Virus record (IMG/VR): IMGVR_UViG_3300042691_035114
Span: 1-40,801 of that record
Length of the DNA stretch: 40,801 nt
Source: a virus
Strand: one strand, 5' to 3'
Below, piece by piece: positions 31,991 through 40,465 of the stretch; position 1 is the stretch's first letter; each line of letters begins with the position of its first letter. Under the pieces are notes generated by a model that saw nothing but the letters and a program-made list of their open reading frames with translations, was not told where the DNA came from and did not search any database. The translations under genes were made by a program, and so were the position numbers.

Positions 31991-33522
31991 AGAGGATTAT
32001 TCAAATCAAAGTTATTCCGAATAAACTCAATCAGTTCTTTGTTTTTAGATGCAACTCCAAGACCAAAAGTGTGAGTAAAGGTTACTTTTGGAAGATCCAG
32101 TTCATCAAAGAATTTCTTCACACCATATTGATTTCCATTCAGTTCTTCAATACAGGTATCGTGGAACAGTATCACACCGTTTTCTTTTACGAATGGACTC
32201 CAAGTTTCATAATCATGCTTAACTGACTCATATGCGTGATCTCCATCAATATGAAGAATGTCAATTTGCTTATCCCAAGTCTTTGCAACCTCATCAAAAA
32301 ATCCTTTGATGAAAGTTACATTGTCCTTCATAAACAGTTTCTCTTGCCTATTCAGAACATACTCATAAGATCCGTGATTTCCACCAGTAAATTGATCTCC
32401 TTCAAAGGTATCAACACCATAAACGTGTCCAACACGAGGCATCGCAAAGCAGAAGGTTGAGAATCCCCAATCAACTCCAAGATCAACAGTTACTTCTGGT
32501 TTGACTTGAGTAACTAACCATTCAGCAAACTTACGATGTCCTTTCCAACAAGAAGGAACATCTTCAAGATTAGTCAAGAACAATTTATCAATCGCATCAA
32601 TTCTTTCAGGCGATGAAAGCATATCTGGATTAAAACCAGTCGCAAAGATTGTGAGATTAGGATTATTCAATCTCTTGGAAAGTTCAAACAGATATCCAAA
32701 TGCTTGAGATAAATGGAAACCTCCCATATTCATTCCTTCACTAACTGCGTGGAAGGCATAGTTCATTCCTCGTTGCACATCACCCATACTCAATAGAATT
32801 TGACTGAGACGAATAAAAGCAATAATTCTAAAACTATCAAAGTATGGTTTAGATACATTCAAGAACTCTTGTCCATATTCAAGTGCCTTTTCAAAATTCT
32901 TGACATTATAATAATGGTTGAAAATAAACCAAATCCAATACCAGTTAGTTGGATCTTTCTTATGCTCTCGTTCACAAATATTAAAGTAGAATAATTCCTT
33001 ATCTACAGTCTTATTAATCTTCTTTGTAATTTTAATCGTTGTATCTACACCAACTTCATTAGGATACTCTTCTGTTGGAATAAAATTTGGAACTTCATGA
33101 ACTGCATTTACCCAAGTATAATTCTTAGTTCTATGAAAACGAGCATGAACCTCATTAGATTGAACGGGTTCATCAGTTCCATTATCATCATATCTTAAAT
33201 GACGGAATGTAGTGAATTCATCTGCAATTACACCAAATCCTTCTGGATGAAACTCATCAACATCCTCATTAAAATCAAGTGCAAATGCCCAATCAGTTTC
33301 TACATAAAAAAGTGCCTGATTTCTTGCAACTGAAAAATCAAACTCTTCACGAGTTTGTGGATGCACATAAACTTTAATACCAGAATCCTTCAGTAGTTGA
33401 ACTGTATCATCTGTACTTCCAGTATCAACTACAACTACATCATCAAACTTCTTTGTATTCTTGAGAAATTTTTCAATATTCTTTTCTTCGTTCTTTGCAA
33501 TTGCATATAATGTTACTTTCAT
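31987..33522 (-). CDS. GT2 glycosyltransferase - TPR - SAM methyltransferase fusion
   Basis: 511 aa from ATG at 33522 (ATGA overlap with the upstream stop, GGAG 9 nt before). The five-residue longer frame would begin at TTG. Residues 1-~200: SunS-type GT2, 'VTLYAIAKNEEKNIEKFLKNTKKFDDVVVVDTGSTDDTVQLL', 'FALDFNEDVDEF'. About 200-290: TPR-like helices ('ALEYGQEFLNVSKPYFDSFRIIAFIRLSQILLSMGD'). About 335-511: class I methyltransferase, 'VTVDLGVDWGFSTFCFAMP', 'VYGVDTFEGDQFTGGNHGSY', 'DILHIDGDHAYESVKHDYETWSPFVKENGVILFHDT'. Mirrors the MT-GT fusion at 25351-26676 in opposite domain order. Confidence 0.82.
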   Translation of the reverse strand: MKVTLYAIAKNEEKNIEKFLKNTKKFDDVVVVDTGSTDDTVQLLKDSGIKVYVHPQTREEFDFSVARNQALFYVETDWAFALDFNEDVDEFHPEGFGVIADEFTTFRHLRYDDNGTDEPVQSNEVHARFHRTKNYTWVNAVHEVPNFIPTEEYPNEVGVDTTIKITKKINKTVDKELFYFNICEREHKKDPTNWYWIWFIFNHYYNVKNFEKALEYGQEFLNVSKPYFDSFRIIAFIRLSQILLSMGDVQRGMNYAFHAVSEGMNMGGFHLSQAFGYLFELSKRLNNPNLTIFATGFNPDMLSSPERIDAIDKLFLTNLEDVPSCWKGHRKFAEWLVTQVKPEVTVDLGVDWGFSTFCFAMPRVGHVYGVDTFEGDQFTGGNHGSYEYVLNRQEKLFMKDNVTFIKGFFDEVAKTWDKQIDILHIDGDHAYESVKHDYETWSPFVKENGVILFHDTCIEELNGNQYGVKKFFDELDLPKVTFTHTFGLGVASKNKELIEFIRNNFDLNNPL

Positions 33523-34205
33523 AAGTATGTGCTCCAATCAATACAAGGTGATAAAAATTGCGAATGACAATGTGTAGAATAACCAGGAATGCTTGAGATT
33601 AAATTCCTTCCTTTCTTATGTAGTTCTAAAAATTTACCGTGGTCTGCAGAAGGTTCAAATCCAGTTGAGAAGTGTCTATGAATTTCTTTATCTTCTTTGA
33701 GTGTTTTAAATTTAACAGCAAACGTATTTGTTGTTGAAGGGGTTGGCATCCAGTGTGAATATTTTGTTGTCAGAACTTTAGTCATAAAGTCCTTATACAT
33801 CTCCTGATACTTATCTCCATGGTCGTACAATGTTGCATACTGAACTGGGAGGGTAAATGCATCTATGAGAGCCCTATCCCATTCTGGACGGTGTACATAG
33901 TCATCTTCAAGAAAATAGATGATTGTATCATCATCAAAGTCTTGGGAAAGAATATAGTCTAGTGTCTTACAAAAACTAGAACTTTCTTTACCACAGTTAA
34001 TTGCGATTGAACTTTCATCTTTGAGGAAAGTGTCTTCTTGTTTTCCATAACACTCATCAAAGATGATTGTATAGTTGGTAGTTTCTGGGTTGAGAGTGTT
34101 CTTGAAATTTTGGAATACTTTTTCTTTATCCCACCAATCTGGACGATTTGCTCCAGAAAGATTAACTTTGGATGTATAACAATGTCTTAAAAATACTTCA
34201 ATCAT
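33519..34205 (-). CDS. GT-A-like glycosyltransferase
   Basis: 228 aa. 'MIEVFLRHCYTSKVNLSGANRPDWWDKEKVFQNFKNTL' then 'YTIIFDECYG', 'TIIYFLEDDYVHRPEWDRALIDAF' (EDD acidic motif of GT-A enzymes), 'SHWMPTPSTTNTFAVKFKTLKEDKEIHRHFS'. The fold-level match to family-2-like phage glycosyltransferases is reasonable, but the exact family is unclear. Overlaps the sulfotransferase by 4 nt, in the middle of the glycan operon. Confidence 0.6.
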   Translation of the reverse strand: MIEVFLRHCYTSKVNLSGANRPDWWDKEKVFQNFKNTLNPETTNYTIIFDECYGKQEDTFLKDESSIAINCGKESSSFCKTLDYILSQDFDDDTIIYFLEDDYVHRPEWDRALIDAFTLPVQYATLYDHGDKYQEMYKDFMTKVLTTKYSHWMPTPSTTNTFAVKFKTLKEDKEIHRHFSTGFEPSADHGKFLELHKKGRNLISSIPGYSTHCHSQFLSPCIDWSTYL

Positions 34206-34984
34206 ATATTAAATTTATCATAAAGTTTAGTGTTTTCTTCACCAATCACTTCTTCGGGAGGTGGTGAAGTTCTTTGAAGTTTTGAACGAATTTGATGAAG
34301 ATTATCAATACCCCATTCATGATCTTTCTCTTCGGCACAAGTGTTAAAGATACTGAAAAAATCATGTGAATGTGTTTCTATTCCCAGAAACTCATAGATT
34401 TTATTCAATTCTCTTTCTGGTTTTTGTGTAAGATCGTTATAGTCTACCAAATGAATATTTGAACGATTATACGTTAATCCATAAACCAAGCTTTCATAGG
34501 GATCGCAGACATAATTCTTCCAGAGACATTCAATACGATTATCAGTATTGACTTCTTTTCCTTCTCTTCTCAAATGAGCATCTACAAAATTATCTGCTTC
34601 ATTATTTCTTTGAATGAGTAAAATATAAGAAGCAAGAACTTCACTTATTCTACGATTGGTTGCTATGATTTTTGGAGTTTGATGTAGAAACTTTTCAATA
34701 GAAGGTACATTCTTACACCAACCACGATGTTTGTCAAGAATACAAGGTTTCTCTATGTGATTATAGAAGTTTTCTAGAATAGAATTGTAAGTATTGTATT
34801 GAATTTGTTGCTTATCATAAGTGTATTGAAGATCAAGTTTAGAAAAACCTTCATCAATCCAACAAAGTAAATCTGCAAGTGGTGATGTTGGAGTTGCTTG
34901 TAACTTTGGATGTTGTGAAAGAATTGATCCAAGTAAAGTAGAACCTGATCTTGGAAGACCAGAAAGAAAGAATAATGTTTTCAT
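34202..34984 (-). CDS. Sulfotransferase
   Basis: 260 aa. N-terminal 5'-phosphosulfate loop 'FFLSGLPRSGSTLLGSILSQHP' (GLPRSGST at 9-16), then 'ILDKHRGWCKNVPSIEKFLHQTPKIIATNRRISEVLASYILLIQ' (3'-phosphate-binding R-S type region) and 'HLVDYNDLTQKPERELNKIYEFLGIE', standard for PAPS-dependent sulfotransferases. Transfers sulfate from PAPS to a sugar or peptide. A sulfated glycan in a phage locus would be unusual. PAPS is available in the host sulfur pathway. Confidence 0.8.
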   Translation of the reverse strand: MKTLFFLSGLPRSGSTLLGSILSQHPKLQATPTSPLADLLCWIDEGFSKLDLQYTYDKQQIQYNTYNSILENFYNHIEKPCILDKHRGWCKNVPSIEKFLHQTPKIIATNRRISEVLASYILLIQRNNEADNFVDAHLRREGKEVNTDNRIECLWKNYVCDPYESLVYGLTYNRSNIHLVDYNDLTQKPERELNKIYEFLGIETHSHDFFSIFNTCAEEKDHEWGIDNLHQIRSKLQRTSPPPEEVIGEENTKLYDKFNI

Positions 34985-34998
34985 AATGATAAAATAAT

Positions 34999-36180
34999 TT
35001 AGATGTAATCGTCTATGTATGTGATTGCTGTTGTGCTATTAGTTGAACTAAAAACTTGTTTCCAGTTGGTTCCTCCTAAGAATGTTGTGACTGGAATCAA
35101 TCTTTGAGTTCCTGTATTATCTCCAAGTTGACCTTGATTATTCCATCCACAATTCCATAGAGTTCCATCAGTTTTGATTGCTGCATTTGACACATTTGTC
35201 GTGGAAACTTGTTTCCAGTTGGTTCCCCCTAAGAATGTTGTGACTGGAGTGTTTCTTTGACTTGTATTATTAATTCCCAATTGTCCATTATAATTACGTC
35301 CCCAAACCCATAGAGTTCCATCAGTTTTGATTGCTGATGTAGCACTACCACCAGAAGAGACTTGTTTCCAGTTAGTTCCTCCTGCGAATGTTGTGACTGG
35401 AGTATTTCTTTGGGTTGTTGTATTGTCTCCTAGACCTCCATTAGCATTATTTCCCCAAGTCCATAAGGTTCCATCAGTTTTGATTGCTGCTGTTGATTGG
35501 AAAGCTAAATCTTGCCCGCAAGCAACTTGTTTCCAGTTGTTTCCTCCGGTAAATGTTGTGACTGGAGTGTTTCTTTGGGTTGTTGTATTGTCTCCTAGTT
35601 GTCCAGAACCATTACTTCCCCAAGTCCATAAAGTCCCATCAGTTTTGATTGCTGCTGTATGCCCATATCCACCAGCAACTTGTTTCCAGTTAGTCCCTCC
35701 CGCGAATGTTGTGACTGGAGTGTTTCTTTGGGTTGTTGTATTGTCTCCTAGTTGCCCGGAAATATTACGACCCCAAACCCATAAGGTTCCATCTGTTTTT
35801 ATTGCTGCTGTATGATTATATCCACAACCAACTTGTTTCCAGTTAGTCCCTCCCGCGAATGTTGTGACTGGAGAAAGTTTTAGAAATGTACCAACTTCCC
35901 CCAATTGTCCAAAATCATTACGTCCCCAACACCATAAGGTCCCGTCAGTTTTGATTGCAACTGCATGAGATCTTCCGCAAGAAACTTGTTTCCAGTTTGC
36001 TCCACCAGAAAGTGTAGTGACTGGAGTAGACCTGTTGACTTGTGTATTATCTCCCAGTCTTCCGTAAGAATTAGATCCCCAAGACCACAAGTTCCCTTGT
36101 CTAAAAGCATCAGCAGGTACAAAAACATCATCAAAAGAATATGCTACTCCGTTTTCTGTATAGTTATAAAAAACAGGCAT
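34999..36180 (-). CDS. RCC1-type seven-bladed beta-propeller protein
   Basis: 393 aa. After an N-terminal 'MPVFYNYTENGVAYSFDDVFVPADAFRQG' come seven 51-aa repeats 'LWxWGxNxxGQLGDNTxxxRxTPVTTFxGGTNWKQVxxGxxHTAAIKTDGT', the RCC1 blade. Blade 7 has LWNCG. The N-terminal phrase looks like a fibre attachment segment, so this is likely a virion adhesin, perhaps binding surface glycans. Strongly similar repeats at the DNA level. A paralogue starts at 40461 on the same strand. Confidence 0.85.
   Translation of the reverse strand: MPVFYNYTENGVAYSFDDVFVPADAFRQGNLWSWGSNSYGRLGDNTQVNRSTPVTTLSGGANWKQVSCGRSHAVAIKTDGTLWCWGRNDFGQLGEVGTFLKLSPVTTFAGGTNWKQVGCGYNHTAAIKTDGTLWVWGRNISGQLGDNTTTQRNTPVTTFAGGTNWKQVAGGYGHTAAIKTDGTLWTWGSNGSGQLGDNTTTQRNTPVTTFTGGNNWKQVACGQDLAFQSTAAIKTDGTLWTWGNNANGGLGDNTTTQRNTPVTTFAGGTNWKQVSSGGSATSAIKTDGTLWVWGRNYNGQLGINNTSQRNTPVTTFLGGTNWKQVSTTNVSNAAIKTDGTLWNCGWNNQGQLGDNTGTQRLIPVTTFLGGTNWKQVFSSTNSTTAITYIDDYI
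35020..36090 (-). repeat. Tandem 153-nt RCC1 blade repeats
   Basis: Seven imperfect 153-nt units. Several segments of 40 or more nt are identical between units, for example around 35680-35720 and 35833-35873. Related units recur at 40500-40790 in the second RCC1 gene, giving substrate for homologous recombination within and between the genes. Confidence 0.85.
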
Positions 36181-36181
36181 T

Positions 36182-36550
36182 TTAGAGAACTTCCCAGATA
36201 TGATTATTTAAATACAAAACTGGAGTGTTCATTTTAATGCTCCACTCCTTGAAATATTCTAATATATCTGTATTTATTTCTTCTTCCATTAAAGTCAATC
36301 TCAAATACTGTCCATTCTCATTATTTTCAACAGAGGCAAGAACTTTACATTTATCAGGTCTCATTTCTTCTGGAAGCAACTCTTGAGCCCAAGCACAAAA
36401 GTATCCCTCACAGACCTTTGCTCTTGCTTTATGAACTCCACATCCATTACATTCCAAAAATCTACAAGACTTTCCTCCACCAATTTCCCAACCATAGATA
36501 TTGGCAACTAACCAACTGCAGCAAGCAGTACAATCTCCACAAGGTCTCAT
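36182..36550 (-). CDS. YkgJ-like Cys-rich metal-binding protein
   Basis: 122 aa. N-terminal 'CGDCTACCSW' (CxxCxxCC), then 'CRFLECNGCGVHKARAKVCEGYFCAWAQ', about ten Cys in 60 residues. This matches the YkgJ family, a putative zinc/iron-chelating domain. Sits between the RCC1 gene and glycosyltransferase-like genes (2-nt gap and 4-nt overlap). Possible role: metal or Fe-S-dependent modification, or metal supply to the 2OG oxygenase nearby. Unproven. Confidence 0.72.
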   Translation of the reverse strand: MRPCGDCTACCSWLVANIYGWEIGGGKSCRFLECNGCGVHKARAKVCEGYFCAWAQELLPEEMRPDKCKVLASVENNENGQYLRLTLMEEEINTDILEYFKEWSIKMNTPVLYLNNHIWEVL

Positions 36551-37251
36551 AAGTATTCTACCTCTCTAAAGTAATGTGTATAAGGTTCATAATCACTTAT
36601 ACCTTTCTTTAATGGAATTGGATGATTATCTGCAACATAATCATCTTGCCCATATTCCATAAAGGATTTTGCTTTTGCATTCTTATTGGTTCCTATCCAG
36701 AACTCTCTATCAAAACGATAGTCAGTATTCAAGTAATTATGGTCTAATGTTTGAATATAAGATGCATTTGCCCACCAGAAGTTTCCGCAATAACAACTTA
36801 TACCCTCATTAGAAGTAATAGACCCATCGCCCCATATAGTTGGCCCTAGTGGTTTGAATGTCTGTCCAACACAATCATAATCATTTAGATACTCTACACA
36901 TTCTTTCCATTTATCAATTACAAAATATTCCATCATCAATCTCCAAGAATTGGCAACAAGAGTTTCTTTACTAGTTCCCTTCATATGAAAATATAAAATC
37001 TTATAATCTGGGTTTTCATATGCAAAGTTCTTGAGTGCGATTAGAGTTTCTGTTTCTTCTTTCCAGTTAGTATTATAAACCACTTTTGCTTTTTCTGGAA
37101 CATTAAACATTTCTTGATTTCCATTCACACCAATATGAATATAATCGGCAGCATCAATCAGTCCAGAACAATACAACCTATGAATTTGAGATTGATAAAC
37201 AAAAGCACTCATACCAGATTGAAAGGTATGATAAAAGATTGCGATTTTCAT
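36547..37251 (-). CDS. Glycosyltransferase-like protein
   Basis: 234 aa. 'MKIAIFYHTFQSGMSAFVYQSQIHRLYCSGLIDAADYIHIGVNG', 'DYKILYFHMKGTSKETLVANSWRLMMEYFVIDKWKECVEYLNDYDCVGQTF' and 'CYCGNFWWANASYIQTLD' form a phage/giant-virus-type glycan enzyme pattern (an HxKG loop, then W-x-x-MMEYF). No classical DxD is clear. Overlaps both neighbours by 4 nt. Confidence 0.55.
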   Translation of the reverse strand: MKIAIFYHTFQSGMSAFVYQSQIHRLYCSGLIDAADYIHIGVNGNQEMFNVPEKAKVVYNTNWKEETETLIALKNFAYENPDYKILYFHMKGTSKETLVANSWRLMMEYFVIDKWKECVEYLNDYDCVGQTFKPLGPTIWGDGSITSNEGISCYCGNFWWANASYIQTLDHNYLNTDYRFDREFWIGTNKNAKAKSFMEYGQDDYVADNHPIPLKKGISDYEPYTHYFREVEYL

Positions 37252-37979
37252 ATTGGATACACCTGTCCATTTGGTCCATGATTTCTATTCACCCCAAGAA
37301 AAGGAACCCTGATTATTTTTTTATGATCGATCCATTTATAAATTGAATGTTCAATATCAATACCTCCAGTATAAGACATCATCGTATCCATGTAAGAGAA
37401 GCACTTTTGATACATTTGAATAGTTTCATTTAATAAACTTTTGTCAAAAGACCATAATCCTGTAGTGACTTGCCCTTCTATTCCACAAAGAAGATTAAAC
37501 ATATCATTTTTCATAATATGAACTTGCATCACATAATAATTATTCAATATTCTACTTTCATAATCATCAATATTAAACTCATCATTTAAGGTATATCTAC
37601 CAGAAATCTTAAAGGCTCTTGTGAAATTCAAATCTCCTATCTGAGTAAAAGTATTAAATAAAGATCTCGTTTCTAAAAGTGACTTGCCAAAATCGAACTT
37701 TTCTGGGCAATTATTCAAATTTTCATAAAGTTGCCGAAGAATGTCATCATCATAATGTTCTACATAATAATCACTTTGCTTCATCAATTCCTTAGAATAT
37801 TCTTCTGGAAGTTCTACGGAAGAACTTTCAGTAATCCAGATAATAGAATTGGGAACTCTTTCTCTTATAGATTTAATTGTATCTAGTGTCTGCCCAAATC
37901 TTTCCTCTGGGGAATGAAAACTTCCAACTTTAAAAGGAATAATAGATGATGTAACAATAAACAAAAATTTATAGTTCAT
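37248..37979 (-). CDS. Unknown protein in glycan operon, GT-A-like start
   Basis: 243 aa. 'YKFLFIVTSSIIPFKVGSFHSPEERFGQTLDTIKSIRERVPNSIIWITESSS' resembles a nucleotide-sugar enzyme beta-alpha start. 'RAFKISGRYTLNDEFNIDDYESRI' and 'GGIDIEHSIYKWIDHKKIIRVPFLGVNRNHGPNG' are conserved-looking. WavE/GT-like in flavour, but no confident family. Eleven-nt overlap with the upstream gene. Confidence 0.5.
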   Translation of the reverse strand: MNYKFLFIVTSSIIPFKVGSFHSPEERFGQTLDTIKSIRERVPNSIIWITESSSVELPEEYSKELMKQSDYYVEHYDDDILRQLYENLNNCPEKFDFGKSLLETRSLFNTFTQIGDLNFTRAFKISGRYTLNDEFNIDDYESRILNNYYVMQVHIMKNDMFNLLCGIEGQVTTGLWSFDKSLLNETIQMYQKCFSYMDTMMSYTGGIDIEHSIYKWIDHKKIIRVPFLGVNRNHGPNGQVYPI

Positions 37980-38649
37980 AAAAGCACGATGAATGATGTG
38001 GAATGATTTTTTGGTCTTCTAATATATTATTTACACGAGTTGTCCAAAGATCTGGAATTGAATCTTTGAATTTACTAATTCTAAAATAATGCCAGGTTGC
38101 TGGATATAGAGTTCCTGTTCCATACATTCCATAACCAGAAAGTTTATATTCTTCTGAACCATCATAACCAACTGGGTACATTAACTGATAAGACATTCCA
38201 ATTTGGTCTGCTCTTAAAGTTAAAAGTTGTGCTGTATCTATCTGCACTCCATTCTGCATAAACCAAGAAAAGTCTAGATTGCCTAATGCATTCCAGGCAT
38301 TTTTTGTTACAATTAAACAAGAAGCAGCAGCATAGATATGATTCCTCATTTGTGTATGAGAAATATTTTGAGCATTACCTACAAATGATTCATTTTCTAC
38401 TGCCCAGGAATATGATTTCTCCAGAAGTTCTTTATTGTGAGGAAGACAATCAATATCCAGAAAACAAGCAACCTCTTCCTTTTCCATCACAGAAGTCATA
38501 AACTTTCCGTGAGCAGTATAAACGCCGTCATAATCAGTAAATTCTTCACTATGATATTCAACTTCAATACCTATGTGATTACAAACTTTTTTATGGTCTT
38601 CTATCAGTTGCTTAGGAAGGTTATCTGTATAAAATGTATGAAATTTCAT
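37969..38649 (-). CDS. GT-A-like glycosyltransferase with DxD
   Basis: 226 aa. 'MKFHTFYTDNLPKQLIEDHKKVCNHIGIEVEYHSEEF', 'HGKFMTSVMEKEEVACFLDIDCLPHNKELLE' (DID motif), 'MRNHIYAAASCLIVTKNAWNALG', 'WHYFRISKF'. Compact single-domain GT-A enzyme; donor and acceptor unknown. Overlaps the oxygenase by 4 nt. Confidence 0.62.
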   Translation of the reverse strand: MKFHTFYTDNLPKQLIEDHKKVCNHIGIEVEYHSEEFTDYDGVYTAHGKFMTSVMEKEEVACFLDIDCLPHNKELLEKSYSWAVENESFVGNAQNISHTQMRNHIYAAASCLIVTKNAWNALGNLDFSWFMQNGVQIDTAQLLTLRADQIGMSYQLMYPVGYDGSEEYKLSGYGMYGTGTLYPATWHYFRISKFKDSIPDLWTTRVNNILEDQKIIPHHSSCFYEL

Positions 38650-39104
38650 AGGTAATCTGTATTAAAACTAATAATAATTCGTTCTTCTGTTTCTTCTTCT
38701 GTATAATGAACCAAATCACTTGAGAAGATGACTAATAATCCCGGATAAGGATTGATTGATGTATCTGGAAATATCAAAGGAGTTTTTCCAGAAATATAAA
38801 ATGCTCCACTTACAATACTTTCTTCGTGCTTATGTGCCTTGAGTTTATTTCCTGGTTGTGAAATATTGAACCAACTGTTGATAAACTTGAGTGGTGGAAT
38901 CTCATACTTATTGCAATATAATCTGACATATTGTTTGATGGTATTCTTTAATCCAGTCAGTTCTGGATACATTAGAACAGGCATTCCGTGATTGTAAGTA
39001 GAAGCACCTTTGCTTACAAGACCGTGAGAATTGGTTTCTATCTGTAAAAGTTTACTCTTAATAGTATTGAGATTCAGAAAAGATAAATCATACTCCTCTA
39101 TCAT
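38646..39104 (-). CDS. 2OG-Fe(II) oxygenase-like protein
   Basis: 152 aa. 'SWFNISQPGNKLKAHKHEESIVSGAFYISGKTPLIFPD' then 'PGLLVIFSSDLVHYTEEETEERIIISFN' is a short Fe(II)/2-oxoglutarate dioxygenase pattern (TIGR02466-like). H91/H93 and H133 are metal-ligand candidates, and R142 is the 2OG-binding Arg. Family members hydroxylate prolyl, lysyl or small substrates and are frequent in cyanophages. Context suggests a hydroxyl that could then be glycosylated. Overlaps the next gene by 17 nt. Confidence 0.72.
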   Translation of the reverse strand: MIEEYDLSFLNLNTIKSKLLQIETNSHGLVSKGASTYNHGMPVLMYPELTGLKNTIKQYVRLYCNKYEIPPLKFINSWFNISQPGNKLKAHKHEESIVSGAFYISGKTPLIFPDTSINPYPGLLVIFSSDLVHYTEEETEERIIISFNTDYL

Positions 39105-40437
39105 TCATAAACTCTCCAAACTCTTTAATAGGGGCATCCCAAGTTCTTGGTTTCTTTTGTCTGAATAGATGAACATTATCCCCATACCACATAGATTTTC
39201 CTGTTGAACTTGTCCAAACATAATATTCCATAATAGGAACAAAGACACAGACTTCTTTTCCCATTGATGCTGCAACGTGTGCTACAAAACTACAAGAGGT
39301 TACAACCATATCAAGATTCTTAATAATAGAAAATGTATCAGCAAATTCTCTACCTTGAACTGATAGTGATTGTTTAATTTCTGGATACTCATCAGCATCC
39401 TTATTATCACTATGAGTTTGTAGTGAATAAAGTGAGTATCCTTTATTTCCAAGAACACTCATATAGTCTTTGAGTTCTACACTTCTAAATGAGTTCTGTT
39501 CAAACCCAGAACTAGATGCCCAGAACATTCCAATTTTGTATCCAGTATCTTCCTGCATCCATTTCCACTTTTCATCATACTTTGGAATAGTTTGAAGATA
39601 AGGTTCTCTTCCTAAATCTTCTATTGATAGATTGAGATAATAAGGAAGTGCAAGTCCATAAACCCAGCAGGCATCTTTTGGAAACTCTGGATTATCATAA
39701 ACACAAACAGCATCATAACCATTATGCTGAAAGAGTTCTACAAGTTCTTTTCTGGTTGAACTCCAAATAGGTTTCATTCCAAGTTCTTTGAGATGCTTCA
39801 TAAACCTAATATGAATCACTTCATCACCAGCACCACATTCATTATCTACAATAATTGTTCTTCCAGGTGTAATGATTCCATCCCACTTCTCATACTCAGG
39901 AAGTTTTCTATTCTTATATGCTTCTACTTCTCCTGCTTTAAGGAAATGTTGAAGTCCTGTATGAATATCATTCTTGCGAAAATAATGTCCTGATAAGTTG
40001 TGATATGCTTTTCTTTCAATTTCTTCTGGTAGTTTCTTTTGAAGAAGATTGAATAAAAGTTTTTCTGATTTTTCTTTTTGATTAATTGCAGAATAAGCAA
40101 AAGTTTCCTCAAGAAGAAGTTCAGTATCTTGAGGATTTTGTTTTTTTAGTTTTTCAATCTGTGTGATTGATTTCTCTGGATGGTTTGACTGATTATAAGC
40201 ATTAATCAGGTTTTTTGCTGTTGTATATTTTTCTTCTTTTGTTTGTGCTAATTTGAGTCCTTTTTCTCCATACTCAATTGCTTTGGAGAAGTTTTTGAGT
40301 TCAAAAAAGCACTTTGCAATCTCATCATATTGCTGAAATACTTGGGCTCTTTTTCCAAAAGCATCCAGTAATTCAAAAGTTAATTGGTGTTCTTTAAATG
40401 AATATAGTGTCTTTGCAACCAATTCAAGTGGATTCAT
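39088..40437 (-). CDS. TPR - GT-B-like glycosyltransferase
   Basis: 449 aa. Residues 1-~200 are TPR-like helices ('FFELKNFSKAIEYGEKGLKLAQ', 'YHNLSGHYFRKNDIHTGLQHFLKAGEVEAYK'). The rest resembles GT9/GT41-type GT-B enzymes: 'IIVDNECGAGDEVIHIRFMKHLKELG', 'IGMFWASSSGFEQNSFRSVELKDYMSVL', 'TFSIIKNLDMVVTSCSFVAHVAASMGKEVCVFVPIMEYYVWTSSTGKSMWYGDNVHLFRQ' (donor-binding C-terminal pattern). TPR-OGT-like domain order suits glycosylation of proteins or glycolipids. A TCTAAATA box lies 21 nt upstream. Confidence 0.72.
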   Translation of the reverse strand: MNPLELVAKTLYSFKEHQLTFELLDAFGKRAQVFQQYDEIAKCFFELKNFSKAIEYGEKGLKLAQTKEEKYTTAKNLINAYNQSNHPEKSITQIEKLKKQNPQDTELLLEETFAYSAINQKEKSEKLLFNLLQKKLPEEIERKAYHNLSGHYFRKNDIHTGLQHFLKAGEVEAYKNRKLPEYEKWDGIITPGRTIIVDNECGAGDEVIHIRFMKHLKELGMKPIWSSTRKELVELFQHNGYDAVCVYDNPEFPKDACWVYGLALPYYLNLSIEDLGREPYLQTIPKYDEKWKWMQEDTGYKIGMFWASSSGFEQNSFRSVELKDYMSVLGNKGYSLYSLQTHSDNKDADEYPEIKQSLSVQGREFADTFSIIKNLDMVVTSCSFVAHVAASMGKEVCVFVPIMEYYVWTSSTGKSMWYGDNVHLFRQKKPRTWDAPIKEFGEFMNDRGV

Positions 40438-40457
40438 ATGAAATGATGTATTTGAAG

Positions 40458-40465
40458 TATTTAGA
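40458..40465 (-). promoter_or_regulatory. Late-promoter-like octamer TCTAAATA
   Basis: Minus-strand TCTAAATA overlapping the stop of the edge RCC1 gene, 21 nt before the TPR-GT ATG. Same octamer as at the gp4/gp54 divergent pair. Confidence 0.35.

Noticed and set aside
35327-35815. 162-aa plus-strand ORF antisense to the RCC1 gene
   Set aside because: Its own repeats mirror the RCC1 blades, with no ribosome site or independent signature; it is a shadow of the real minus-strand gene.
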